NCBI GenBank assembly: GCA_944548615.1
Contig: OX155967.1
Coordinates: 1,833,662-1,897,661, forward strand
DNA: 64,000 bases
From: Micropterix aruncella
Lineage: Eukaryota; Arthropoda; Insecta; Lepidoptera; Micropterigidae
Reading direction: 5' to 3'
Shown in pieces: positions 19,632 to 29,872 of this stretch (the stretch's first letter is position 1; each line of letters starts with the position of its first letter). Both the position numbers and the translations under genes were made by a program. A model generated the notes under the pieces. That model was not told the origin of the DNA and ran no database searches. It saw only the letters and a program-made list of their open reading frames with translations.

Positions 19632-21299
19632 CTACTGGGGATTACCAGGTGACAATCTCTTGCTGATTGGTTTTGCCCGTTCTCTTTTATTTACATAGGG
19701 GATGTCCCCTAGTCTGGTGTTAGGTAGTAAAACATTGTGTTGATTTTGTTTGACGTATGGGGTTCCCGGGTCCGTAAGGCCCTCAACATCCTCACCGCGT
19801 ACCTTGTCTAACATATCGCGGTGTAGGTGCTGAACGCGCACTTGCCAGGGGTCCTCGTCGAGTATATCCATAAGGATATGTGTCGGGAGATCCCGGGGAA
19901 GGCCAGCCGCCGTTTTAAGTGCCATACGGTATTGGCGTTCTATCTTAGTGTAGTTGCTTGGGCTAACTCTAGGTGCGAGTTGCACTATCCCATAGTCTAA
20001 GATCGGTAGCAGGCAGGTTTTTATGATCAGAAGTTTGACCTCAAGGTCTGTTTTGGCATACCATCCTATTATGGGAGAGAGCATACCACGTACTTGTTTT
20101 GCTTTTTTCACTACTTGGTTTACGTGATCTTTCATACAGAGTGTTTTGTCCATGAGTACACCAAGGTAGCGCAAACACTTTTTGTAAGGTAACAATTGAC
20201 CGCACTTCAGTTTCACTGTGGGCTTATATCGTCTTTTCTTTGTAAACATTATGCACTCGGTTTTTTCAATGTTGCAGCGTAGGCCCCATCGTTGGTAGTA
20301 TTCTATGACATCATCGGCAGCCCAACCAGCACGCATTGTTGCAAAGTCTGGTATACTCGATGTGTTAATTATGCAAAGGTCGTCTGCATATTGGGACAGC
20401 TTGGTGCCAGCTGTGTTATTGGGTATGTCATGGACATACAAATTGAAGATTAGGGGTCCCAGAATGGAGCCTTGTGGGACTCCATGTGGCATTGGTTTTA
20501 TGGTTCCTCGAGTTGTGCGGAAGCGTCCTCTAGTGTGTCTGTTTGAGAGATAATTCTCTACCAGCTTTGTGTAGTTGCAGGCGACACCTGCGGTCTGCAT
20601 CTTTTTTGTGAGGCCTCGGTGATTGATGGAGTCAAAAGCTTTGCTAAGATCAGTACTAATCATGGCGGCACTCTCGTTGTTTTCTAGCGCATCAGTGATG
20701 ATTTTAGCTGTGCGTAGTATTTGTGTGCCGGTGCCGCGTTTGTGTGTGAAGCCGTGCTGATGAGTTGGAATCATGTTGCTGACTTGTGGCAATAGTCTCC
20801 AATACATTATTCTTTCGCAGATTTTCCCCATAATATTTAGTAAGGTGATAGGTCTATAAGATGAAGGGTCTTTGTAGTTTTTGCCGGCTTTGTGCAAGAA
20901 AATGCACTCGCCGATTTTCCATCTATCGGGGTAGTATCCGGTGGTCAATGTGTAATTGACTATCTTGCGGATGTGGTTCCATAGTGCTGGGCCAGCTAGT
21001 TTAATTGCACCGATACGAATATTGTCGGGTCCCGGAGCTTTGTGGTTTTTGAAAGAGTATATGGCGTCTTTGATTTCGTTGAAAGAAGCTTTCGCTAACG
21101 GTTGGTATGGTGTGGTAGTTTCTGTACATTGGTCATCCTGGTTTATTTCTGCTTCAGTGACGATGGCTTTATCTACTAGTTTATCAATAGTGTCTTCCTC
21201 GCTGTTGCAGTTCGGTAATGTGGGAAGTCTTTGTGGTGGTTTTTTGAGTGATTTTTGTATTTTCCAAAGACTTGCTCTATTTTCTGTTTTATCGTGCAT
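19632..21299 (-). CDS. LINE ORF2, reverse transcriptase
   Basis: 555 codons. Numbering from 21299: KAPGPDNI (87-94), SSYRPITLLN (146-155), TDLSKAFDSINH (216-227), GVPQGSILGPLIFNLY (273-288), QYADDLCI (303-310) with the catalytic YADD, then the thumb and a C-terminal region with LLIIKTCLLPILDYG and LPRDLPTHILMDIL. All RT motifs are intact. The upstream junction with the endonuclease frame is shifted, so the copy is probably inactive unless the shift is a sequencing error. The motif order and APE endonuclease place it in the jockey-like group. Confidence 0.85.
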   Translation of the reverse strand: MHDKTENRASLWKIQKSLKKPPQRLPTLPNCNSEEDTIDKLVDKAIVTEAEINQDDQCTETTTPYQPLAKASFNEIKDAIYSFKNHKAPGPDNIRIGAIKLAGPALWNHIRKIVNYTLTTGYYPDRWKIGECIFLHKAGKNYKDPSSYRPITLLNIMGKICERIMYWRLLPQVSNMIPTHQHGFTHKRGTGTQILRTAKIITDALENNESAAMISTDLSKAFDSINHRGLTKKMQTAGVACNYTKLVENYLSNRHTRGRFRTTRGTIKPMPHGVPQGSILGPLIFNLYVHDIPNNTAGTKLSQYADDLCIINTSSIPDFATMRAGWAADDVIEYYQRWGLRCNIEKTECIMFTKKRRYKPTVKLKCGQLLPYKKCLRYLGVLMDKTLCMKDHVNQVVKKAKQVRGMLSPIIGWYAKTDLEVKLLIIKTCLLPILDYGIVQLAPRVSPSNYTKIERQYRMALKTAAGLPRDLPTHILMDILDEDPWQVRVQHLHRDMLDKVRGEDVEGLTDPGTPYVKQNQHNVLLPNTRLGDIPYVNKRERAKPISKRLSPGNPQ

Positions 21300-22360
21300 T
21301 GCCTTGAGCCAACCTTTCTCTTGCGATATTGTTGTAGTTCTTTAGACAAGTTGTGTTTGGCGTAGTTGTATTCTGTTCTTGTATATGTAGAGCTGTGTTG
21401 ATGTGCTAGTTTCTTCTTTTCGTCTCTAATTTTGATTAGACGTTGGATTTTTGGGGGTAGTAGTTCTCGTGCACGTACCTCTCTGAGCGGTGCGTATTGG
21501 TCTAACGCTTCCGTTATAATTCTTTCGGTGTCTTCAATGCAGGCCTCCATTTCTGCATGTGTCTTTATGGCTTTCTTTGGGTCTATGTTGTTCTCGAAGA
21601 ATAGACAGTAGCTCTTTCGTAGTTCCTCATTTCCAAAGATGTCTTTCATATTGCGCCTTAGTGTGGGCTCAGTTTGACATGGGAGGTGGAGGTTGAGAAG
21701 CCATGGTACATGATCTGAGGCAGCTGACTGTAGTTGTCGCGCTCGGGAGTTTTGAGATGTTACGTGTCCTCCTGATGTGATAGCGATGTCAAGTGTAGCG
21801 TTACCGGCATGTAGTGGACGCGAAGGGAGTGAAGTATGGATCAATTCGCATGTCCCTCTGTCAACTAATTCTTCTACTAGTCTTCCGAGGCCTTCAGTCC
21901 TAGTATGACCGAGCAGTCTCATCTTAAGGTTAAGGTCTCCAATGACTACCGTGTTGGTTTCTCCTAAGATCTCTTCTAGTTGTTCACCGGCGTTTTGGCG
22001 TCTCGAGTTGGGTGGAATATATACACCTTTAATTGTAATGTGGTCCCCGGTGTTAAAATCGGTACAAATTTTAACAGATACTCCTTCTATTTTCCTGTCC
22101 GCATCTTCTACGCCTGGGCATATGTCTAGCTGGGTCCATCTGAGGCCTCTTTTTATATATATTGTTGTACCTAAGTGTGGCTGGATGCTGTCGTGTATTT
22201 TATCATATCCTTGAATGTTGAATTTTTGCTTTTCAAAGTCGACTTTGCACTCGTTCAGTATTAAGAGTTGCGGATTGTGTTTAGCGAGGAGATTTTTGAT
22301 TTCGCTAAATTTATTCCGAATTCCGCACACGTTCCAGTGTAGAATTCTTATATTTTGCAA
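21176..22360 (-). CDS. LINE ORF2, APE-type endonuclease
   Basis: 394 codons; the nominal first codon is TTG and the frame stays open upstream, so the true start is not fixed. Exonuclease III-type landmarks are present: HWNVCGIRNK (8-17), LNECK with the metal-binding Glu (E37), VYIPPNSR (113-120), IGDLNLK (140-146, the usual GDFNAKH degenerate), TLDIAIT (189-195) and SDHVP with catalytic Asp-His (215-219). This enzyme nicks target DNA to prime reverse transcription. It ends by frameshift into the RT frame near 21290 (QCTIKQKIEQ here corresponds to AMHDKTENRAS in the other frame). Confidence 0.8.
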   Translation of the reverse strand: MQNIRILHWNVCGIRNKFSEIKNLLAKHNPQLLILNECKVDFEKQKFNIQGYDKIHDSIQPHLGTTIYIKRGLRWTQLDICPGVEDADRKIEGVSVKICTDFNTGDHITIKGVYIPPNSRRQNAGEQLEEILGETNTVVIGDLNLKMRLLGHTRTEGLGRLVEELVDRGTCELIHTSLPSRPLHAGNATLDIAITSGGHVTSQNSRARQLQSAASDHVPWLLNLHLPCQTEPTLRRNMKDIFGNEELRKSYCLFFENNIDPKKAIKTHAEMEACIEDTERIITEALDQYAPLREVRARELLPPKIQRLIKIRDEKKKLAHQHSSTYTRTEYNYAKHNLSKELQQYRKRKVGSRQCTIKQKIEQVFGKYKNHSKNHHKDFPHYRTATARKTLLIN

Positions 22361-22394
22361 TTTGCGATGGTGGGAGGTTCGGTTGTCGCGTGAA

Positions 22395-22965
22395 GATCCC
22401 CTCCCCAGAGTTGAACTCTGTCTCTGTGTGTCTGTCCGTCTGTCTATGTAAGTGTGTGTTTGTGTGTGTGTTTACCTCCACGATAGCGCTTAAACGCTTC
22501 TTTCGATTGCCTTGAAATTCGGCATGCAGGCATCATTTGGTCATGGCACAAAGATTGTGCTTGAAATTACCCCACCAGAGGGCGCGCTATTCATACTTCA
22601 ATTTCGAAATATTCGACTTAGAGACTTAAAATTCGGTACACAGATGCCTCGTTGGGCCGAAATATCATTGTGAAATTTCGGTTTGAATATCTCGTATGCA
22701 AGCGACACGAATAATATTCAAAGTCCGCCATATGTTATTTAAATAGAGCTTGCAATGCGTGGCTCGTTCGAAATTCGAATTTGAAAGCTCGCGGCGACCC
22801 GCATTTGCAATTAAAAATTGTATGAGATGACGCGCGTTCGAAATTTAAATTTTAATTGCGTTACGTCGCGCTCTTCGACTTTATTTATGGAATGAATATT
22901 CAGATGAAATAAGTTCCCGGTTACTTGCCGGGAAAGTCTTGGGGTGAGACAACCGTTTTTTTTTC
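22395..22965 (+). repeat. Family A, longest copy in the window
   Basis: Runs from CCCAGAGTTGAACTCTGTCT through a GT tract, CTCCACGATAGCGCTTAAAC, CACCAGAGGGCGCG, TTCAATTTCGAAATATTCGA, ATATCTCGTATGCAAGCGAC and GTTACTTGCCGGGAAAGTCT to ACAACCG. No frame is conserved between copies and no terminal inverted repeats are evident. Class unknown. Confidence 0.65.
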
Positions 22966-23454
22966 AAATCTAACGCATACTTACGTAATGGAAAAGGTAG
23001 GATCCCGAAATTCGAGATAAATACCCATCTTAGGAATTTAAGGCTGATTCGAGTTGACTCTAGAAAAGGCATTAAAAGATGATAAAGATACTGAAAAGGA
23101 CCTTGTGCCATTGCATTTATATGATAATGTATCTATTGTGTTATTTCTATCAAATGATGGAATAGTAACTGAACGTGATTAAATTCAATTGCAATGGCAA
23201 TGTCAATACTGCTTCCACCCACTCCATGACATTGCTAAGCCTTTTGTCAGCGTATTTGTTGTTGTAATGTTTATTTTTGATTATGATGTAACAAGATATA
23301 AAGTTGTAATTTATTTAATTCCTTCCGTCTCGAAACTTTATACGAAATCGTTAGATCTGTTGGTTTTAGACATTAAATAAATCGGTTGTGTCATCCCAAG
23401 ACTTTCCCGGATAGTAGACAAATAAAATAAAATAAAATAAATGTGAAGTCACTA
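22966..23454. other. Unassigned stretch
   Basis: Contains a reverse family A end motif (AAATCGGTTGTGTCATCCCA, about 23380) and (AAAATAAAATA)n near 23420. Nothing coding recognised. Confidence 0.35.
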
Positions 23455-24290
23455 AGTTCAAGTTCAAGTTGTTTATTTTCAAAAATCTTTACAGATTGTA
23501 GAAACATACTAAAATAACAGGTAATAATAATTGAAAGCATGAGAAATAACTTAAATTAAAAGAATAAGAAATAAAATTACTGTAATTTAAACGATTAAAA
23601 TTTAAATTAAAATATCATTTAAAAATATCAAATCACAATGATAATAATATTTAGTCGCATTCACTTAAAACAAATAAAATTTAAAAAATATAAAATTTAG
23701 AAAAGGAATTACAAATATAATCATTTCATTTAAAATCGTTACATTGTATGTTTCAAGTTTCAAGTTTAGTTTATCGTCTTCAAAACTTATAAATAGTTAT
23801 TTATACATATGTAATTTTCGATTTTACACAATACTTTCGTTAGCCGTTCTTGGTGAATTGTACGTATTCTTCAAAGGTGTAAAAAGTATTTTCTAAAAGA
23901 AACTTTTTTAAGGACTTTTTAAATATATTATTATTTTTAATATCTTTAATATATGGAGGTAACATATTAAAAAAATAGGGACCGGAGTATTCCATGACTT
24001 GTCTCGCTATTTTTAAATTTGCTTTAGGTAACATGTATTTTGATTTGTTTCTGGTGTTTATGTCATGAATATCGGTTTTTTTTTGACGGTCTCTTTTCTT
24101 GTGGAAATCCGTTAGTACATTTAAAAGGTACAATGAAATGAACGTTAGAATTTTCAGTCGTTTAAAATGACTTCTGCAGGATTCGTCCCATTTCAAATTT
24201 GCTATAATACGTATTGCTCTTTTTTGCAGTTTGAATAGAGGTTGAATACTGTCTAAGTCTTGAATACTGTCATCCCAAAACAGACATACA
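23455..24290 (-). mobile_element. 5'-truncated jockey/CR1-type LINE
   Basis: Minus frame (24196-23840) reads LKILTFISLYLLNVLTDFHK, DIHDINTRNKSKYMLP and RQVMEYSGPYFFNMLPPYIK, closely like 8284-9060 but more diverged. The 3' end has CAAGTTCAAGTTGTTTATTT inverted and CAGATTGTAGAAAC. Confidence 0.75.
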
Positions 24291-24439
24291 ATCTAGTAGG
24301 GTGATTAAATCGACACAAAAGTCATCTTATTTGCTTTGCAAGAAAAAGGGGGTTAAAAATATTATTATTACGTTTGTTTTTGCCAAAATATTTTTTTTTG
24401 TATTGGATAGTTTTATAAAATAAAAGTAAATAAAAGTCC

Positions 24440-24615
24440 CTCTAACAACTCCCCCCCCCCCCCCTTGCAGGTATTCAACCTCCCTCCGCGCGCCGGTTCG
24501 TAGTATATTTGTAGTAATTTCTGTAGTATTAAAACGGTAGTTTCCAAAAATGATGTACTATTTTCCTAAATATGGAGGACTTTAAATATTATTTGCATCG
24601 CTTGTGTACGAGATA
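24440..24615 (-). repeat. Family A copy, left part
   Basis: CCTCCGCGCGCCGGTTCGTA, poly-C and TATGGAGGACTTTAAATATT. Continues at 27285 after the hAT element. Confidence 0.6.
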
Positions 24616-24706
24616 GTCTAACACAGCGGTTCCCAAAGTGTGGGTCGCGAGCCGATTCCAGGTGTGTCGCGAACACGACGTATGAACGTAGGGTATAATA
24701 TGGTAG

Positions 24707-25355
24707 TGTTGGAGACTCCGTCCAACATACCCACAACAAAAAAGTAATTTCTATATAATCGAAACCGCAAATACGCTCAAATATACACGATCCAACTGCA
24801 ATTGAATTCCAACTAAATTCAACATTTTATGCACAGTCAACCTATGACTAATGCCATTTCTTCTGATCGATACGAATTGACACAGTTATTTTTCCCCCAC
24901 CGGTGGTTATTGCATCATTACATACCATATAAAAAGCAGTACATTCGACACATATTTTATCATTCCCCTGTTGGGCAGTTACCGCGACTACACATCATTA
25001 TCATTCCCTGGCGGACAGTAACCGCTCATCTACAAGTAGGTACTCGCGGTCTTCGTTATCTTCGACTTTCGAGTCAACAAACTACGCATAGTATACGCGA
25101 CTATCAATATCTTCGAATCTATCGCGGAGCTTCACACTTCGGATACACAACCACGAGATCACCTCGAGCCCACACTACCTACATACCGGCGAAATATCAA
25201 ACAAGGCGTTACAAACTGGCAACCGATCATAGACCTTCTGAATAAATACTTCAACTTCAACTACAACGACTTTCAATAACGGAGAAAACTTCTTGATGAG
25301 AACCACCCTTCGCTCACAATCAATTGGAGTCTAGTGAAGGGTGGCCACTCTCACA
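24707..25355. mobile_element. Solo LTR inside the hAT element
   Basis: TGTTGGAGACTCC...CCACTCTCACA, flanked by GTAG on both sides (24703-24706, 25356-25359). The fragment at 12191-12318 shows the unoccupied site. TATAAAAAG at 24928-24936 and AATAAA near 25243 are in the right order for an LTR promoter and polyadenylation signal. No coding capacity expected. Confidence 0.8.
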
Positions 25356-25505
25356 GTAGATAGACGACGAGATAGATTGAGGAGTCTAAGTGTATTTAGG
25401 ATACCTACAGACAATATAATTAAATTAAATAAATAAATAAAATAAAGATAGCACTTGAAAATAATATAATATAAAACTTGCAACCTTGAAACTGGACTGT
25501 CAACT

Positions 25506-27022
25506 AATGCCGATGAAGAGTTATTTGACTTGTCAGAAGATACCTACTTGAAGAGTACATTCAATCGCCAACGCTTGACACAATTCTGGCTATCTCCACG
25601 TGCTACATATCCGCACATTTATGCTGATGTAGTAAAAGTTCTACTCCCATTCACAACGTCGTATTTGTGTGAAGTAGGTTTTTCTGTTATGACAAGTATA
25701 AGGACAAAGTACAGGAGCAAGCTAGATTTGTCAAATTCTTTGCGCTTAAAAATATCTCGCATTAAAGTTGAAGAAGAAGCTGTAATTTTGGAAAATAGAA
25801 AGCAAGCTCATTTAACTGCTAATTATCATCTCTATGCTGATGACCTGCAGCTGTACACCCATGCTACGCCCCAAGAGGTTAGTTCGGCTACCTCTATTAT
25901 GAATATACATCTAAACCATATCACACGCTGGGCTAAAGAAAATGGTAACATAATTAATCCGTCTAAGTCCCAATCTATTCTAATTGGCAGCAAGAGACTG
26001 TTATCATCATTTAATATTGCATCTGTCCCACCAATCCATATTGATACCATATTCAAAGACGGTGAAAAATTTGGGTATTACCAATGATCAATATCTCTCT
26101 TGGCAGTCACAGATTAATGAAGCCAGCAAACGCATATTTGCTGGATTTCATAGTCTTCGGCGGTTCATAGTCTTTCATAGTCTTTCATAGTCTTTCATAG
26201 TCTTCCTCAAAGATTTTTACCAGTGGAGGCTAAGAAGACCATAGCTCAATCACTGCTATTGCCTATACTAGACTATGCTGATGTCTGCTACCTTAACGGC
26301 ACTGAAACCATCCTGGACAAATTAGAGCGGTTGCAAAATGTATGCATTAGGTATATCTTCAACGCGAAAAAATTTGATCACGTCTCTGAGTATAGAAGCA
26401 GACTTCATTGGCTTCGAATACGTGAACGTAGAAACATGCATATTATTTCCCTTCTTTATAACATCCTCAACAATCCTACCGCTCCCTCCTACCTAACCGA
26501 AAAACTCAATCACTTAGGAAGTCATGGTCTTTCACTCCGTTCCAGTCAGGATAGTAAAATTGCGATTCCAACTCATAATTCTTCTTCTTTTACTTATTCC
26601 TTCACTGTTCATGCAGCTAGACTATGGAACCAGCTCCCGCCAGACGTTAGAAACGCACCGACGACGGTTTCTACCTTTCAAGTGTCTCTGAAAAAGCATT
26701 TCATGTCAATAATTTCCTAGTTATCCTAGATCTCATCCCATCCTCTCCCATCCTTCGCTCCTTGCGAATTATTCCAAATCCTAATTTTATTTAAAAAAAT
26801 GGCATTTTTGTTACTTGATTAATTTTTGCTATGTAATAAGTTTTTCTTCTTTTTTGGTTAATTTTTAATTTATCTTCTTGGCACCTAAATTTTTACACTT
26901 CCACGAAGGTTGGCTGTAAGAAATTGTATTTTAGGCAATAAGTCCGCCTTTTGTATGTTTTTGTTTAATGTGTAATAAAGAATCTCTATCTATCTATCTA
27001 TCTATCTCATTCGTCACACTGA
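25506..27022 (+). pseudogene. hAT transposase C-terminus, split by a LINE
   Basis: Frame NADEELFDLSEDTYLKS... continues through FTTSYLCEVGFSVMTSIRTK and YRSKLDLSNSLRLKIS, the hAT dimerisation block of the ZBED5/FAM200 type, to QAH at 25812. The LINE interrupts here; beyond it, using one copy of the CTCATT duplication, the frame resumes with a short tail to a stop at 27020-27022. Only about the last 105 residues of a >500-residue family protein survive. Confidence 0.8.
25813..27005 (+). mobile_element. 5'-truncated LINE with (TATC)n tail and 6-bp duplication
   Basis: Flanked by CTCATT (25807-25812, 27006-27011). Reads LYADDLQLYTH with the YADD centre, LNHITRWAKENGNIINPSKS, then a frameshift zone with a 10-bp expansion (TTTCATAGTC repeats, 26146-26207). 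It continues with LLLPILDYADVCYLNGTE, LERLQNVCIRYIFNAKK and FTVHAARLWNQLPPDVRN to the stop near 26720. The 3' end is AATAAAGAATC then (TATC)n. Jockey/CR1 type. Confidence 0.85.
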
Positions 27023-27292
27023 ATTATTTCGCCGTACTTACCCCATGATTTTCAAAGTAGGTAGGTAGGTAGGTACGTAAACGTAGTTTTTAGTTTCTAT
27101 TGTTTATGTTGCCGCACATTACAATTTCTTACAAAATAAAGACTTACTTATCATACTTACATATGAATTGTTTATTTTTTACATCAAACCACTCACTAAC
27201 TTTTCTGAAAAAAATCTCGCTGGGTCGCAAAATATTGTGATTTTAAAAAGTGGGTCGCGGGGTCAATAAGTTTGGGAACCCCTGGTCTAACA

Positions 27293-27560
27293 AGACATCT
27301 GTGTACCGAATTTCAAGTCTCATGCTGCAATATTTCGAGATTGAAGTATAACTAACGCGCCCTCTGGTCTACCGATTTCAACTACAATCTTTTCAACTCT
27401 TGCTATGATCGAATGATGCCTGCATATTTCAGCTCTATCGGATGAAGCGTTTAGGCGCTATCGTGGAGGAATGCACACACACACACACACATCTCGACTT
27501 TAATTTGCGCGTTCGCAATACTTTCCTTTTAGCCGAAAAAGTAAAAAAGCGTAGGTTTTA
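27293..27560 (-). repeat. Family A copy, right part
   Basis: Continues 24440-24615: CATCTGTGTACCGAATTTCA, CAATATTTCGAGATTGAAGT, GATGAAGCGTTTAGGCGCTA, (AC)n near 27475-27490, then CGTTCGCAATACTTTCC. Confidence 0.65.
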
Positions 27561-27568
27561 TATTGCAG

Positions 27569-28863
27569 TGTGAGGGACCACTCCTCACAAGACTCCAAAT
27601 TATTGGATGTGAGGTGGTGGTGTCAACTTACGAGTTATCTCCGTATTTAAAGGCGGTTTTGATGAAGCAGAATATATTTATTGATTGAATCGATTGAATA
27701 TTGTCAGTTATAACGCTTGCCGAATTAACGAGTGCCCGGATTACTTTATCGAGACGCGAGGGTTGCGCGACGGCGGTTATGTAGGAGAGGGGATGAGGAT
27801 TGTATGTGTGCTCCTAGTATCTTGTACTGGGCACGGCTCGAGTCTGTGGGATTACAGACTGATGCTTCGAGAGCTAATGGGAGCTAATGGGCCATGATGA
27901 GGTGGCCACGATGACCCATGTGTTCAGGGTCGGTCACACTCACGGGTCAACACCCATCCGATGGCCTCCACGCATGGGGTGCGAACCTGGGTAGGACACT
28001 GGGTCAACCAGTCTCCCCTGGGAATCAAACCTCTGGCGCTCCTGGACCGTCTGCGCACCGAGCGGCGCAAGCCAATCGACTGTGCTCTCCGACTAACAGT
28101 CGGGGGAGTCTGGGAACTGTATTGTTTCCTATAGAGCGGGGGTGGTTGCCTACCTTACGGCGACTGCTCTTGAAATGACCATTGGCCCTTCCGATCCCGG
28201 TTCAGAGTCGGGCAAAGGACGCCTTGGTCCGCGATAGATTCGGTGCACACCGTTTCACCGCTTCGTAAGGGAGAGGACCGCGCAAGCGACCTCGAACTCG
28301 GAATCAATCGAGAGACCGGAGAAATCTGGTCACAATTGGAAGCAAGGGCGCGAGTGTCGGCCCGCCAGGTAACATACTGGCTATCTCGCGGTAAAGGCGT
28401 TGGCTTCTTGCGGGTTGTGGCGTAGCTAGACCTCGGATTTGTAATGTCCAAAGTCTTCTTCGCTCACTGCACGGTCGATAGAACGATGAATCGTTAAAAC
28501 GTCCTGCGGTGACGGGTTCGCCCGTTGTGGTTGACATCTCAATATGATGCTTCGAGACTCAGGGAAAATGAGGAAAGGAAACCAAGGAGCCGGATCCGTT
28601 GAGCGACCTCGTAGAAGGGTACCGGATATGCCGTCGCAACCTTGGGGGAAGGTGATCAATCGGGGACTGATAATTTGGTTGCTTTTTGGCCGGTTTATAT
28701 AGGCCGTGTAATGATGCAATTTGAAATATTCCGAGTAAAGTATTGTTTCATCGTGCTGATTCATAGCTGCACGAGTCAAAATAATAGCTGAATTGTGTCA
28801 GTGGATTTCACCGGTAATCGATGCATTTGTTGATCGTATGTAGTGGACTTAAGATCCGTTACA
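27569..28863. repeat. Repeat B copy 2, carrying a family C insertion
   Basis: TGTGAGGGACCACTCCTCAC to GATCCGTTACA. GCAG precedes the first base and follows the last, compatible with a 4-bp target duplication of a solo LTR. The interior matches 11394-12011 except for the insertion at 27873-28544. It is joined to a LINE (28888-29640) by the same spacer as copy 1. Confidence 0.6.
27873..28544 (+). mobile_element. Family C element with 13-bp target duplication
   Basis: Flanked by TGATGCTTCGAGA at 27860-27872 and 28545-28557; repeat B copy 1 shows the empty site. Starts GAGCTAATGGGCC-like and ends TGACGGGTTCGCCCGTTGT then TTGACATCTCAATA. GC-richer than its surroundings, with no long conserved frame. 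Duplications of 12-13 bp and 5' truncation in other copies point to target-primed retrotransposition, so a SINE or non-autonomous LINE. Confidence 0.75.
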
Positions 28864-28887
28864 GCAGCCAAATCTATCTATACTATT

Positions 28888-29640
28888 GATCAATTTCAAT
28901 TTCAATTTATTTCCAAAAAAAATCTTAACAGATTGTAGAAACTTAATATCTAGGTACATTTAAATTACAGTCTATTATTCCGTTTTCACAATATCTAAAT
29001 GTATCACCACGTACATACAGTTACTTCATTATTACTTTTAGGACATCAAAATCATTTTAAGACGTATTTACTAAAACCACAAATTAAAATAATCAACAAA
29101 TTAAAATCAGAAAAGTCAGAATAATTAAAAAATGCTACCTAAAAATTGTCAAAAAAATGGCAAAAAATATAAAAAATATTTCAAATTAACAAACTCATCG
29201 ATCGAATAAAAAGCTTTGTCTAATAAAAATTCTTTAAATAATTTTTTGAATAAGCTTTCCACTTGAATTGTTTTTAAACTTTCCGGTAGCCTGTTAAAGT
29301 AATATGGCCCGGAGTATTTTGTGTCTTGCCTTGCTGTGTTTAGTTTAGTACCTACATGGTATAAAAATGTTTAATTTATTTCTCGTATTTTTAGTATGTG
29401 TATCTAAAAACTTTTTATAATGTGTTTCTTTATTCTTAAAAAAGTCAGTCAGTAACTTAAAGAGATAGAGTGAGGTTAAGGTGAGGATTCTTAGCCTTTT
29501 AAAAATGGGTCGACACGACTCTTACCTTTTCACCTTTGCAATATTCGCACTGCTCTCTTTTGGAGTATAAATATGGGTTCCCTATGACAAGCATAACAAT
29601 TTCCCCAGATTGTAATGGCATAATCGGAAAGATCGAAAAA
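28888..29640 (-). mobile_element. 5'-truncated jockey/CR1-type LINE
   Basis: Same family as 8284-9060, with the same C-terminal coding remnant (RQDTKYSGPYYFNRLPESLK) and 3' UTR, but several single-base gaps break the frame. It lacks the ATGTTC expansion. Confidence 0.75.
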
Positions 29641-29720
29641 ACGTGTTGTCTAAATATGTATGTAAGGTAGCTTAATTAAAATAAAAAGAAATATTAACTA
29701 CCTTCTAAGTACTACTGTTA

Positions 29721-29841
29721 TTTATATAGGGTTTAGATCGCTCTATGCCATAGTACGTTTTGGCAACCCTTCTACGCCGGCGACATGCAGGTGGCGTGAT
29801 TGCATTATCCGGCGAAACTAATAACAATTTATTTGACCATC

Positions 29842-29842
<1 letters not shown>
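29721..29842. repeat. Short repeat family E, copy 1
   Basis: TATATAGGGTTTAGATCGCT, GTACGTTTTGGCAACCCTTC, TATCCGGCGAAACTAATA and ATTTGACCATCT. Four copies in the window (also 39921, 41206, 45191). The ends resemble an inverted pair (ATTATATAGG / CCATCTATAAT), so it may be a MITE. Confidence 0.6.

Positions 29843-29846
<4 letters not shown>

Positions 29847-29872
<26 letters not shown>

Larger units (their letters stand above)
19455..22390 (-). mobile_element. Near-complete LINE ORF2 region, jockey type
   Basis: Minus-strand non-LTR retrotransposon from its 3' tail (TGATTC repeats at 19455-19480) to the start of the endonuclease. ORF2 is in two overlapping frames (21176-22360 and 19632-21299), so one frameshift separates endonuclease and RT. 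ORF1 is absent. Family A sequence lies on both sides, suggesting insertion into such a copy, though no clean target duplication was identified. Confidence 0.85.
24624..27284 (+). mobile_element. hAT transposon with two nested insertions
   Basis: Ends CAGCGGTTCCCAAAGTGTGG and GTTTGGGAACCCCTG (imperfect inverted copies), flanked by the exact 8-bp duplication GTCTAACA at 24616-24623 and 27285-27292, in a family A repeat. The interior holds a solo LTR (24707-25355), the transposase C-terminus, and a LINE (25813-27005). Without these two insertions the element is only about 0.8 kb, so most of the transposase was already deleted. Confidence 0.9.

Noticed and set aside
24829..25245. 138-codon plus-strand frame
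   Set aside because: It is inside the second solo LTR, spans its TATA region and has no family resemblance.
28515..28535. GGGTTCGCCCG as a tRNA-type B box, making family C a tRNA-derived SINE
   Set aside because: It lies at the 3' end rather than in the first 80 bp, is part of a hairpin, and no A box or tRNA fold was found.
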